In this document: positions 21,241 to 34,300 of the stretch, piece by piece
Numbering within the stretch: the first letter of the stretch is position 1
Layout of the letters: every line of letters starts with the position of its first letter
Assembly: GCA_025345505.1 (NCBI GenBank)
Contig: JANVCC010000018.1
Span: forward strand, 8,400,998 to 8,464,997
Origin: Todiramphus chloris collaris
Lineage: Eukaryota > Chordata > Aves > Coraciiformes > Alcedinidae
DNA: 64,000 bases
Direction of reading: 5' to 3'
The notes under the pieces: generated by a model
Seen by the model: the letters and a program-made list of their open reading frames with translations, nothing else
What the model was told of the DNA's origin: nothing
Database searches by the model: none
Translations under genes and position numbers: made by a program

Positions 21241-24200
21241 TAAAAAAAAAAAGCTTTATGGGAATAGCCACCAATATTTTTCATTTATCAAGTACAGGGT
21301 TTTTGACATATGATTTTTTTTAACAAAAATTTCCTTATGCTTTCTATAAAAATGTATTTGAATAATACTGGGGACATCACGAATTATTTCCTGGTCAAAA
21401 CTCATGCCAAAACTCTACTTGCCCATGCTATTTTTTGGAGGAAAGAAATTGCCATCATATCTATTATCAACTCTTCCTCTTAAGGGAAACACCTGCATAA
21501 TCCGTCCAGGGAAATCTGGCAGAACTCCACTTCCACTTCCTTGTGTCTCAGTTTACTATTACAGCCTGAGGTTAAATTCTGCTGGCAACACACATTTATG
21601 TTCTGGAAGTAATTTTTTGTTAACACCTATTGCTTTTAATGTCAAGTTATTTAACATGACAATTAGGAGGAATCACGTAAGTTGTGCTGTCTTTTATTCT
21701 AAATTCTGAACAAGAAACTGAAAAGGGAATTAGCTACATCAAATGCAGAGAAGAAACACCATCTAAGCATTGTTTGGAATAAGGAAAAACTGCCGGACTC
21801 CATGAATCCTGTTATAAATTTATTTGTGCTGGTGATTTTATGTGAGTAATACTTAGACATTAGATATGTTGTATGTATGTTGGTGCCTGTTTTAAAACAG
21901 AACTAAAAATTCTCTTTAGTCCTCCATTTTTCCAAGATGGGTTAAGTTTTTGAGTATCTGTAGTTTTGATTTGGTATCTACACCCTCACATTGTTTTTCT
22001 TCTGAAAGGTCACATTTCTCCAATCAAAGAATATTTGCTATGAGCTTAGCAAAAGTACCTTAAGTGCCTCCTAACAGATAACGACGTTGTCAATTTCAGT
22101 TCTCATCTCTCTGGACAAATGAAGTATGGACATCAGGTGCCTAAAAAGTGATTAAGATATATTTCATGTGCACTTCAAAATTTACCCCCTATACATCATT
22201 CAAATGAAGTTCCATTGTGATAACTGCACAATACCAATAGCATGTAAAGCAGATCTCTGGAGTAGTTCTAATTACTACACTGGAAACACAAGGTGAAATC
22301 CCTCTGCTAACCCATTCCATCTACCTAGTATGGCAACTTTGGGTAAAAAGATGCCTGAAATGACCGCACTTCAGAATATGTGGCCACGATGTACCATTGT
22401 ACAGAGTCAAGGAAGGAATCCAGATAAGAACCTTTTAAGGATAAAGTTTCAGCCTTAAATTATCAGTCATTCAGTAGCAGGCACAAGCAAATTGGAAGTG
22501 GAAAAGAAGATGAGTTTAAGGGACTGGTAGATGGACTTCATAAGGCAATCAAGGCCCTGACCTTCAAACACATTTTAGTACCTAAATATCTTTGTAAATT
22601 TTGCTCCCAGTATCAATATAAGAGGACAGAGTCTGTGCTCCAGAGAGGATTAATTCATAAATTTCCTAATTACACATGCAGATTTCTAAAGAGAAATCAC
22701 AAATTTCTTAGAGAAGAAGAGTGGAGGGACAGACAGATTCTGCAGCAGGGGAACTGGAATCAGATTGTGCAAGCAGCATCAGCAAACTCCATCTGTAACT
22801 GTCATCTCCCTGGTGGGCCATATCATCAAGCATCTCCAAGGTCTGTCATGGTCTCTTTGCTCTGTGGCGAATAAGGATATTCATCAAAAATCTCCAGGTT
22901 CCCAGCTCTCACATATGGGTGGCTCCACTTGGGAGTGAAAGGATACAACTGCATTGGAAAACAGCCACATTATAAATCCAGCAAAGGAAAGGATTTTGTA
23001 ATAAACAGGGTATATCAGAGACAAATGAGAAATATAAAAGTAAAGAGCCCCCTCCAGTGTCACCACATATGTGATTAATGAGACTTAAGGAATTCACTAA
23101 TAGACTCTCCAAGCAACTGAGTTTTGTTTCAGTGGTATGCAGTCAGGTTGTATTTGTATTCAGAAGTCCCAGCTGTACTCGATACCCAGGACTATTCCAT
23201 ATATGTGAAAAGAATTACACGCAACTCAGCTAAGGAAAAAGGGAGTCACGATTCACACACAGGATATTTTTACGGCCAGGATATTGCTATGGGCATTTTT
23301 GCTCTCTATCAGTTTCTTCCCTCTTTCTTTTAAGTGGAATGCAGGGAAATTAGAAAATGCTGAAGTTATAAAAAAGTTTAAAGTTTACAGTGGTCTTCAG
23401 AAAAGCTCAGTTTGGATGTTACAAAACAAAACTAATGTACTTCCTAAAAGAAAAAAATACAAATACAATGTTGTGAAAAATCAAGATAACAAGGTTCTGA
23501 CTGCCAGACTTTTGTCTTGTTAGCTAACTCTCCTGCTTAGCTTGTCCTTGAACCTGATCTCACTGTCAGTAGAAAGAAGACACACTTTCCCCATGTACTT
23601 TATTTTTCAGACTGCTGGCTTCAGATCTGAAAAGTCCCCTGTGCATCTTGCACACTGGTCATCTTTCCATGTGTTGGAGGCCACACACTGGGTCTTTGAG
23701 ATTGTGGCAGAAAGACTGAAGACTAATCGACTTCACATCTGTAGAAAACTTAAGGAGAGAAACCTGAATAAATATTTCAAAGGGTGGATAAAGTAGCATT
23801 TATACAATTCTGGTCCATTTCTATTACCTACTGAGATCCCTGTCTGTTTCAGTGTGAAGCCAGAAATAAACCAAAGCTGATCTCGTTTCCCATTCAGAGT
23901 TACTCTGTCTCTATTTAAAAGCAGTATTTTAAAACATTTAAACCATATGGTCCCTTTATAGATAGTTTACATTTTTCTGCATTCAAAAATGTATTGATAG
24001 CTCTTTATTAACTGATAATATGATATGATAATATCTTAATAGATGGATAAGAATTAATATATAAACTAGGAATAGTACCTAGCCTAAAATTTGAGAATCC
24101 ACATCTTAGGACAATTCAGAAAGGGCTGCAGTGGTTGTATGTGGTTTGGATGGAATGTTCTATGAGGAAAGATTATGTTTAGTCTGGCAAGGATTCACTT

Positions 24201-25499
24201 GAAAAGTGGTTTAATGATAGTATACAAAACACAGACAACTGAAATCTGGACAAAAGACAGAGGTATTAGAGAACCTAATTTCTTCAAATACTGTAAGATG
24301 ATTAAAGTAAAAAAAACAACCAGATCTTGTTCTAACAGACAACTGCTGGTCTTGTGTAGCCCTTTAGCCTTTTAAAAATAACCAGGAGAATTGCAGAACA
24401 ATTAGTAGAACAAATATTTGTTCTTATGAAAAGCATATTGAATAGATTTGGAACACAGGATGCAAGTAATTATTAGAATCAAAATAGGCTAATGTTCTCC
24501 CGATGCTATTTGTAAAGCAATTTGAGTTTCATTATTACAATGTGTATTTAACATATCATTTTGAATCTCATTACATGCTATTTGGACTAAACTTAATAGG
24601 ATTATTATTTTTGGCATTCATGGTCATGCAATATCCATAAACAATGTTTCTGAACCCTTTAATACAAGAAACAGACATATGGTGTCAAGAAATGAGCAGA
24701 GCTTTCTGCAGTAACAGCACACTTATAACATGCTTTTCATTCCTATATTTCTAGGAATATTTGTGAATGTTTATCTGCTCTGTCTTCTATGGATCAGAAT
24801 AAACATGGCTTGATTAAAAACCTTATTATATTATTTATTGCCCCCGGTTATGGTTCATTTTGATTTTTTTTTCTAGCACATTTCTGGAGAATTACTTAAT
24901 GCTTATGAGGTGATGGATAAAAAACGTTAGGACTCATCTTGTTCTAAAAGTACAAGCAAAGGAAATAACATAAATCTTATTTCTCAAATATGTGAAATCA
25001 AACTGTGTCTTCTCCACATCTAGCATATTTTCTAACATACAACGCAAAGCCCTCATGACTGTCAGTGAGCTGCATTAGAGTCTGCACAATGAGGGAATGC
25101 CAATAAAGGCATTTGAGATCAACCTTGAGTAGCCCAAAGCCAGAACAAGTTGAAAGCTGCCCTGCCCTTCAGATATGAAGCCATCATGATAGTAGCAACA
25201 AAGCTTCTTTCTATTTATCGACTGGGGGCCATATACATCACTTCATCCAAGCTATGGGTCAGAAAAGAAGGAAGCAAACAGCTAGAGATCATTAGCAGGA
25301 GCCAAGGGACTGTTTCCCATGCTTCAGGTCTGCAGCAGCCTGTGAGATCAAACACAGGAGGGAAGCTGTGACGAAATGAACTTATACATGAAAATTTGGC
25401 ATGGCTTCCATTTTAAGCTGGATGTCCATCATGTGCTGAGATTACAAATGAGGTCAAAGAGATTCAAGATGAACTTTTCTGAATGGATAGGTAGACAGA
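21241..25499. other. Non-coding unique DNA
   Basis: No gene is recognised. The 101-codon frame at 21404-21709 and other frames below 85 codons have no known domain. A weak CR1/L3-like segment near 24145-24360 is discussed under findings. The AT-rich part at 24480-24840 has several homeodomain and octamer-like words. Confidence 0.5.
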
Positions 25500-25915
25500 G
25501 AATCTCGGAATCTCAGAATTGTCTCGGTTGGAAGGGACCTTTAAAGACCAGCCAGTCTAACCCCTGTGCCATGGGCAGGGGCATCTTTCGCTAGGTCAGG
25601 TTGCACAAAGCCCCATCCAACCTGACTTTGAATAGTTCCAATGATAGGACAGCCACAGCTTGCTGAGGAATATGTTCCAGTGTCTCACCATCCTTATCAC
25701 AAAATATTTATTCTTTATGTCCAATCTAAACCTACTCTCTTCCAATTTAAAACCATTGATCTTTGTCCTGACACTACAGGCCCTGGTAATAAGTGTCTCT
25801 CCATCTTTCTTATAAGTCCACTTTATATATTGACAGGCTGCAATATGGTCTCTCCCAAGCCTTCTCCAAAACTTTAAAAGCTTGTTTTCTTCATACCTTA
25901 CCAATCCCTGTTTGT
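25500..25915 (-). repeat. CR1 LINE, diverged 5'-truncated copy, antisense
   Basis: Read on the minus strand, the frame 25596-25934 gives RYEENKLL, then GRDHIAACQYIKWTYKKDGE, then NGFKLEESRFRLDIKNKYF and MVRHWN, which follow the order of the CR1 ORF2 C-terminus. The 'ELGLFSLEK' stretch expected after YEE is largely missing, which suggests a small internal deletion. The 3' terminus on the plus strand is a degenerate AATCTCGGAATCTCAGAATT. It is more diverged than the neighbouring copy at 26.2 kb. Confidence 0.88.
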
Positions 25916-26169
25916 TCTCTATCACCCATCCCATAGCACCTCTTTTGAGAAAGGCAACCTCTTTCTATCACTTGTTTCTGCATCATGGCAAGTATCTAAC
26001 TCTGCCAGCTGGGAGCCTGCCATGTTCCACTGGAGATGCCAAAGAAGAACACAGGACTTGGACAGAATAAACCTTTTGTAATATGCCAGCAAGAAACATT
26101 TAGTGGTTTGAACCCTGTGAAGTCAGTCATGATTGCCCTGATAACTTACGCTAAAGGGAGGGAATGACT

Positions 26170-28530
26170 CACAGAATCACAGAACCATAGAATGGTTTGG
26201 GCCTGAAGGGACCTCTAAAGGTCATCTAGTCAAACCCCCCTGCAGTGATCAGGGGCATCCTCAACCAGATCAGGTTACTCAGAGCCTCCTTGAGCCTCAC
26301 CTTGAATATCTCCAGGAATGGGGCCTCAACTGCCTCCCTGGGCAACCTGTTCCAGTGTTCCACCACCCTCATGGTAAAGAACTTGTTTCTGACATCCAAT
26401 CTAAATCTACTCTTCTCTAGTTTAAAACCGTTGCCCCTTCTCCTGTCACTACAGGCCCTTGTAAACAGACCCTTTCTGGCCTTCTTGTAGGCCCCGTTCA
26501 TGTACTGGAAGGTCATTATTAGATCTCCCTGGAGCCTTCTCTTCTCCAGGCTGAACAACCCCAGCTCCCTCAGCCTCTCTTCACAGGAGAGGTGTTCCAG
26601 CCCTCTGCTAATTTTCGTGGCCCTCCTCTGGACCTGCTCCATCAGGTCCTTGTCCTTCCTGTGTTCAGGGCTCCAGAACTGGACACAATACTTCAGGTGA
26701 GGTCTCACCGGAGTAAAGTGGCACAATCACATCTCTTGATGTGCTGGCCATGTTTCTTTTGATGCAGCCCAGGATGCCGTTGGCCTTCTGGACTGCAAGC
26801 ATGCACTGTCTGTTCATGTCCAGCTTCTCCTCCACCAGCACCACCAAGTCCTTTTCTGCAGGGCTGTTCTCTACCACCTCACCCCCCAGCCTGTATTGAT
26901 AGTGAGGATAGTCCTGGCCCAGGTGTAGGATCCTGCACTTGGTCTTGTTGAAACTAATGAAGTTCACCTGGGCCCACCTCTCCAACTTGTCCAGGTCCCT
27001 CTGGATGGCATCCCATCCCTCTGGCATATTGACAATACCACTCAGCTTGGTATCATCTGCAAACACGTTGATGGTGCACTCGATCTTTCTGTCTACATCA
27101 TTGATAGAAATATTTAACAGTATAGGTCCCAGTACAGACCCCTGTGGGACACCACTTGTCACTGCTCTCCATCTGGACTTTGAGACAATGACCACTACCC
27201 TCTGGATGCAACCATCCAGCCAATTCCTTATTCACTGAATGGTCCACACATGAAATCTGTATCTCTCCAACTTGGTGAGTAGGATGTTGTGGGGGACTGT
27301 GTCAAAGGCCTTGCAGAAGTCCAGATTGATCACATCCATAGGTCGTCCCTTGTCCACTGACATAGTCACTTTATCATAAAAAGCCATTAGGTTTGTCAGA
27401 CAGTATTTGCCCCTAGTAAAGCCATGCTGGCTGTCTTTGATCACCTCCCTGTCCTCCATGTGACTTATCAGATATTGTAAGAGAATCTGATCCATGATCT
27501 TCCCAGGTACAGAGGTGAGGCTGACAGTTCTGTGGTTCCCAGGGTCCTCCTTTTGGCCCTTTTTAAGAAGGTGTGTAATGTATCCTTCTTCAGTCATCAG
27601 GGACTTCACCTGACTGCCAGGGCTTTTCAAATATTATGGAAGGTGGCTTAGCAACTACATCAGCCAATTGTCTCAGGGACTCTGGGATGCATCTCATCAG
27701 GTCCCATAGACTTATGTTCAGGTTCCTCAGGTGGTCATGAACCTGATTTTCACATACAGTGGGAGGGACTTTGCTGCCCTGGTCCTCACCTTGTGATTTC
27801 TTAACTTGGGAGGTGTTGGGAGAGGTTGCCAGTGAAGACTGAGGAAAAAAAGCTGTTGAGAACCTCAGCCTTCTCCTTATCTGTTGTTACAGGCTCACCG
27901 TTCTTACTCTTCAGGGGGAGTACATTTTCTTTAACCTTCCTTTTTTCATTGATGTACCTGTAGAATCCTTTCTTATTATTCTTAACATCCCTTGCTAAGT
28001 TCAGCTCCAACCGTACCCTGGCCTTCCTGACCTCATCCCTACACAATCAGGCATCATCCCTATACTCTTCCCAGGATTACTGTTACTGCTTCTACTGCCT
28101 GTGCAGCTCTTTCTTGCCTCTTAGTTGGACCAGCAGGTCATGGCTTAACCACACTGGTCTTTTCCCTCCCTTGCTACATTTCTTCCACCTGGGAATGGAG
28201 ATCTTTTGCATCTATAAAAAGTGTCCTTAAAGATCTGCCAGCTCTGTTCTGCTTCCTTGACCCTGAGGGTCCTAGGGTGTCTGACAGACTAACTCCTTGA
28301 AGACCTGGAATTTTGCTTTTCTGAAATTCAGGGTCCTGCTTATGCTCTTTGACTGATTTGTGACCCTTAGTACTGTGAATTCCACCAGTTCATGGTCACT
28401 GCAGCCCAAACTGCCTCCAATCTTGAGATTCCTGATGAGCTTGCCCGCATTGGTAACCAACAGATGCAGTATTGCATACTGAATCTCCTGACAGGATGTT
28501 AGATTGAGCTCTCTTTACAAGAGGCTGTAT
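26170..28530 (-). repeat. CR1 LINE, 2.36 kb copy with partial endonuclease and reverse transcriptase
   Basis: This is the longest CR1 copy in the window. On the minus strand, from 5' to 3', it encodes the C-terminal end of an APE-type endonuclease (GGSLGCSDHELVEF; the SDH triplet is at 28392-28400), a linker ([20 protein letters not shown] in the 27801-28046 frame), RT blocks ([38 protein letters not shown] and [11 protein letters not shown] in 27232-27630; SGVPQGSVLGPILLN and the catalytic FADD at 27052-27063 in 26665-27195), and the C-terminal region ([15 protein letters not shown] to [11 protein letters not shown] in 26226-26726). A full CR1 is about 4.5 kb, so roughly the 5' half is missing. 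The ORF is split over several frames by stops and frameshifts and by a poorly conserved stretch at 28047-28271. The region at 27631-27800 (the 'MGPDGMHP' part) is present at DNA level but interrupted. It is not active. Confidence 0.95.
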
Positions 28531-28533
28531 TTT

Positions 28534-28625
28534 CACAGAATCACAGAATGTTAGGGGTTGGAAGGGACCTCCGAAGATCATTGGGTCCAAGCCCCCTGCT
28601 AGAGCAGGACAAAACTAGAGCAGAA
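28534..28625 (-). repeat. CR1 LINE, short 3' end abutting the 2.36 kb copy
   Basis: A second CR1 3' terminus begins at CACAGAATCACAGAATGTTA, continues with GGGGTTGGAAGGGACCTCCG and AGAGCAGGAC, and fades out near 28625. It has the same orientation as the larger copy and lies within a few bases of that copy's truncated 5' end. The 3' UTR subtype differs from the larger copy, so it is a separate insertion and not an internal part of it. Confidence 0.9.
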
Positions 28626-30569
28626 ATTTTTACTTGGTTTACCATATTATTTAACTCAGTGTGATGTCTGTGGTATCCACAAATATCTGTCAGTGGATTT
28701 TGTGTGGAAGAAGGAAAGAAAAAAACCTGAACATGCATGAGAATTTGGTGGGTTTAACCATTAATATGGAGTAAGGAAGAAGTTCAGAAGAGGAACTGAA
28801 AACACCTGAGTAAATAGTTGATGCTGCCTGATATAATGTATACCAACCCCATTCAAGTGATTTGCTTCTGAGTTTTTTTTCCTTTAATCTTGCCTTGACA
28901 AAGTCTTTGTGCTAAATTACAAGTTCTTTGGGAGAAGGACTGTGCACATGTTTAAGGAACACCTACTGCAAGAGTGTCACAATTATGACTTGGTAGCATG
29001 TAAGAAATAATGAAGAGAAGAAGAATGAGAATTGGACTCTTGAAATAGCATTGTTCAACCTTCAGTATCCCACAAAGATACAATTGAAAGTAACTAAATA
29101 GTAGGCTTAGTCCCACCGGTCTGAAAGGATTCCTGAAAGAATTTCCAGCCTCTTCAAAACAACAAAGGAAGCTGCCAGTCTGGCATGTAAGGATAGATTG
29201 GTGCCTGGTGGAAGTGAATTCCTCATCTGAGGCAAACATTTCAATTACATAGCACGAAATCCTATAGCGAAGGAGTTTCTGCCACATTCTGAAAGACTAT
29301 AAGGGATTGACTTTATATGCCTTGCACAGCAGAAAGTCCTGAGAATATTTCTCTGGCTTCTCTGAAAGGACAATACTGTTTATTAACCGTGTTTCATCCT
29401 TAAAAAGGTCCTGTGATATGAGATTGCACACAGGTATCAAAGAAAGGTAGTTTGCGGTGAAAGTATGTGCAAGTAAACAGGAAGTAGGAGGAAGAGATGC
29501 TGTCTCCTCTGAAACTACAGAGGAGTCTGTAGCCTGCAATTATGCAATCAGAAACTGGCCAAGGATGCAAAGTTTAGTAATTTGTTGTTTCCCACAGTTT
29601 GCTATTACATCCTTCACAATCAGACTTTGCAACAAATGTTTTTGTCAGAAAATTTTAATTGCTTTACACCAAAATTTAGGCTTTTGCAATCCAGTGCAAG
29701 CTTTCAATGAAGTTTCAGAAAATGTGTGTGGCTTTAACTTGTCGCTGTATTTCAGCACAGTGAAAACCTGAATATTAAGAATTGCCATAGAACTATGTTG
29801 TGCTTAGCTCAAGCTTTTGTCTTACATCTGAGACATCTCTTTCAGAACTGAATGCTAACTCATCCTGTAACTCATTGTATTAATTGGCTTCCTACTGAAT
29901 TCTCATGCATTTTTGGGAAGTACTTCATTATTTGAAAGAGTCTTTTTGCAACACTGTTTTGGCATAAATTTGTTTAACTAATTAAATATGTCAGAAAACA
30001 AGGCAAAAAAATAGATCATAGATTCATGAGATTTAGGGACAAAAGGAGAATATTGTGATGATGGAAATCATGGTTGAAAAGGATCAAGATACAAGAAATG
30101 GGTTAAAGACAACCATTTGCAATGGCTTATTTCTCTTTTTTCATTCAGCACCAATGCTGAATGGGAAAAGCTGTAATCAATCTTGTTATTAAATATGCCT
30201 TTTTCCTATCAGTGAGAATGGGGTAGTGCTCATAAGAGGTGTTTCAACATGAAATGCTTGTCTATAAGATTTTTGTGCCACTGTGACTAAATCAACAGAA
30301 AACGATGAACAGCAAATGGGTGCAACCCCATAATGTAAAATGAGATCTCTTGAGGTGTGTATAATGCTGTTTATACTGCATGACATTTTAACTAGAGGTT
30401 TTTGTGTCTGTCCATTCACCCAGCAGATGCTACAATGACTATAGATCCACATATGCTCCATGTGTACATATACCATTGTGTCCTGACACTGCTAGTCTCA
30501 CTAGGAGCTGTAGCACATCATATGGTGAGTTTGGGAAAAAGGCTGCCACTATGTCAATGTGCCTGCCAC
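28626..30569. other. Non-coding unique DNA
   Basis: No gene or repeat is recognised. The 111-codon minus frame (28952-29287) and 104-codon plus frame (29457-29771) have no known domain and no exon-like context. Confidence 0.55.
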
Positions 30570-31303
30570 CTCTGGATCTGGGCAGTCCCTGGTATCAATA
30601 CAGCCTGGGGGATGATGGGATTGAGAGCAGCCCTAATTAGAAGGACTTAGGGGTACTGGTGGATGAAAAGCTGGACATGAGCTGGAAATGTGCACTCACA
30701 GCCCAGAAGGCCAGAGGAATCTTGGACTATATCAAAAGAAGCCTGGCCAGCAGGTAAAGGAAGGTGATTCTGACCCTCTACTCTACTCTGGTGACACCTC
30801 ACCTGAAGTCCTGTGTCCATAAGAAAGACATGGACCTGTTGGAGCATGTTCAGAAGAGGGACAGAAAAATGATCAGAGGGCTGGAGCCTCTCTTCTGTGA
30901 TGACAGGCTGAGAGAGTTGGGGTTGTTCAGCCTGGAGAAGAGGAGGCTCCGGGGAGACCTTATTGAAGCCTTTCAGTACTTAAAGGAGGCCTATAAGAAA
31001 GATGGGACAATCTTTTCAGCAGGGCCTGCTGCAACAGGGCAAGTGATAATGGTAGATTTAGACTAGATATAAGGAAGAAGTTTTTTACAATGTGGGTAGT
31101 GAAACACTGGCCCAGGTTGCCCAGAGAGATGGTAGATGCCCAGTCCCTGGAAACACTCAAGGTCATGTTGCACGGGGCTCTGAGCAACCCAGTCTAGCTA
31201 AAGATGTCCCTGCTTATTGCAGTGGGGTTGGACTATATGACCTTTAAACAACCCAAGCCATTCTATAATTTGATGATTCGATGATTCAATGATTTGATGA
31301 TTC
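30570..31303 (+). repeat. CR1 LINE, 5'-truncated copy with expanded 3' tail
   Basis: A sense CR1 copy starting in the ORF2 region with GGGGGATGATGGGATTGAGA and GGTACTGGTGGATGAAAAGC. The frame 30764-31066 gives [46 protein letters not shown] and [12 protein letters not shown]. Compared with the copy at 9.2 kb, about 17 bp encoding 'QFWCPHH' are missing near 30814, and the frame then shifts after the 'FSAGPAATG' part. The 3' terminus is a run of GATGATTC-like octamers (31267-31303), longer than in the other copies. Confidence 0.93.
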
Positions 31304-34300
31304 TCTGTCCTGCCATTGTGTGATTTCCCAAGGCATCTTATTCCAAGTGCAAATGGACAAGTTATATAGAGGAGAATGTGACCAGATTTATTCTGTATGT
31401 CTGTAAGATAAGATTTTTATCTGTACAGCTCTGTTCACAAACTCTTCTTTCAGCTTTAAAGATGCTAGTTTGGAGAAGGCAGAAAAATGAAATTTGTGGG
31501 AATATATCATGTGGTTAATGGGGAAGATGAGTGAAAATAAGAGCAGATACAAAGAAAGTGTAAATGTTGATCAGAATTGGAAAGGCTTTGACATATTTAT
31601 GAATATGAATAAAAATGGTTTTTATATTGTGCTTAAATACTTAGAACATTTGTGCTTAGAAACTTAAGAAGGCAAAACAACAGTAAAATACATTTTGAAG
31701 CAACTTTCATATCACACAAAGTGTATACACTTTAATAACCTTTTCATATCAAACCTGTTTCATAACAGAAACTACAGAGAGGTAATGGATTCTCCATGAC
31801 AAGGAGTTTATCTCACATTTACAGAAAACTCTTGGAGTAAGCCAGTCTGCACACTGCCTGGATGAATCCTGCCATTGTTAGTGCTTGAGAAGCAAGGAGG
31901 CATGTAGAGAGTCAAGGGTCTTTGAAAGCTGCTGGATGGCTCAATGCTGGTTCCCAGGGACGGACTGTAATAATAACACTGAACAATCCTCATTGATGGT
32001 GAACACAACTGAGCCCCTGGAATATGCCTGGGAGACCAGCGATGCTGTACTGAAGGTAAATACAGCCTGAATAATTCAGGGTAACCCTCAGTAAAAAACA
32101 ACTAATATGCCAGAAATCCAGGAGCCTGAGTATTATGTATGATGGTAATACAGGAGAAAACAATAACTGTGAGGCTGCCAAAAGGCATAAAATAGAAATC
32201 ACAGTTTGCTAAGCAGTCAGGACTATTTTCACACTTTGCATTTTGTTACAGCAACTCATTCCTTACCATGTTTCACAAGGTTGTAAACAGGGTTTCCCCC
32301 AGGAGGAGTGTTTTTCTTTCAGGCTAGATACTGCACCAGCTTGGACCTCTTTACCCAAACCACCCTGCTGAACTCATGGGACAGTGAACTCAATTTCACG
32401 GCCAAAACTGGGCACCAAATTCATATCATCATCTGGATCAAAAGTGACTATATCCAGAAATAAAGGTGTATCTTTTACTGGCCTTTACCAGATCCATTTT
32501 GTATTCTCCCAAAGCTTTATTTTCTAATGACTACTTGTAGCTATACACTTAGCAAATATATTTGCTCATCCTACTCTTCATTTGAAATGTTCCCAGAACA
32601 CTTCATAAATAATGAGGGGTCAAAAAGTGAGTCCATCTTAAGACCTGCCTCAGTATCCTCACAGGGGGAAATGACCTTTCTCTGATTGAAGCAGTCTAGA
32701 GAAACCTGCTTCTGCTGCCATGGGATCTGCAGAGGGGTACCCTATTCATAACATAAGCCCATCTTTTATAGAACTAGCAAGACATTAGAGAGCTAGATGG
32801 CCTTCAAAGTGGACACAGGCTGCATTTGCAGCTTAGGTTGCCATTTCGTGAGAAAGAAACACAAGTCAATCAATTTCCAATGAAGCATCAAATCATTGAG
32901 CTTGTGTCTTATACACATCCACAGACAGACGTTGTTGCCCAAAGGACTCAGTTCCTGATGTGGGCTTTTTGAAAAGCACACTCTGTTTTATTTCCTTTTC
33001 TGCTAGTGCATGTTGTTTAATGGATAGCAAGTAGAGAAGTGTAACTTGAAGTTCTGCTTGCTATAGCTAAGATGTTAGAACTTCTCGCATCAAGAGAGTC
33101 ACGTCTTCTTGCTTGAAGAGGATACTCTGGGATATGTGGGAAGTTGTTATTCTCTGACAGTTTGGTGTTTTAGAGTCTCGGGGGTTTTTTGTTAAACATG
33201 GATTCAAAGCTAGAACTAGAGAGCCTCTCGGACCATTATTCTGTAGATAAGTTAAATATTTGGAAAAATTAGGTATTTATTTATGTAAAATATCTATTTT
33301 GGTAGAATATTTGGTCATGGTTTTAAAAAGAGAAAAATGTATTTTAGTCCATAGTAAGGATTAATGTTGTTGATTGTCAAGAAAGGCAGCTCCAGTTAGG
33401 TTAAACTAGTGTAACTTAGTCAAGGAGCTGGTTTAGAGTCTGGCATCAGATATCCTGAACGTCCATTTTACAGACCAATCTTGGAAGAATAGAACCTGTA
33501 AATGAGATGTCTCAAAGAGAATTTCTTAGAAGTCAATAAAAAATTATCAAATTTATGAAACAGCTTAGAAATTTTTTTGGAAAATGTAAAGGAATGAAAA
33601 GAAAACAGGAAGAAGTTGGGGTTTTTTTCATAAATTCTGCCTCCCTACCTGTTTCCCATTATTCAAATTCATATTCAAGCCATCTCATTTCAGGGATTTA
33701 ACTCCACCAACCAAGACAGAGGAGCCTACACATTTTTATATTCCTCTGGTGGCCAGTGGATGGAGAGAAGGTTCCAGAGTGTGGTGCAGCTTTTTAATTG
33801 TCCCATTGAAGTGTCTTTATTCACTGACTCTTCGGGATGCTAGAGACTTCTAGTTAAATGTCTCTGGATACACAGGGTGGATCTACGTTGCAGAACTCGG
33901 AAGCATTTGAAGTGTCAACCTTATTCAAAATTGCCAATGTTCTAAATCAAAATAAGTAGAAATTGTTTTTATGAGTTCTCAAAAACCTGTTAGCTTTTGA
34001 GTTCATGCAGACTTTACTAGTGGAGAAAATCAACTGAGAGCTCAAGCCTACAAGCAGTAGCTTAACAAGTTATTGTACGTGACTGTATCACTGGTTATGT
34101 GTTGTTAATATCATTCCAGCTCTCCACCAGTTCACTTATGTTAATGAGGATACACATCCATCAGGCATGAAAATGAGGGCATTCTGTCTCCTTCACATGA
34201 TTTTCACCTTCCTTTCAAATTTACACTACAGCTATACTCAGCCAGTAGCTAGCTTGCAAATAGAGCTTAACCCAAATATTAACTCACTATCATCCATCAA

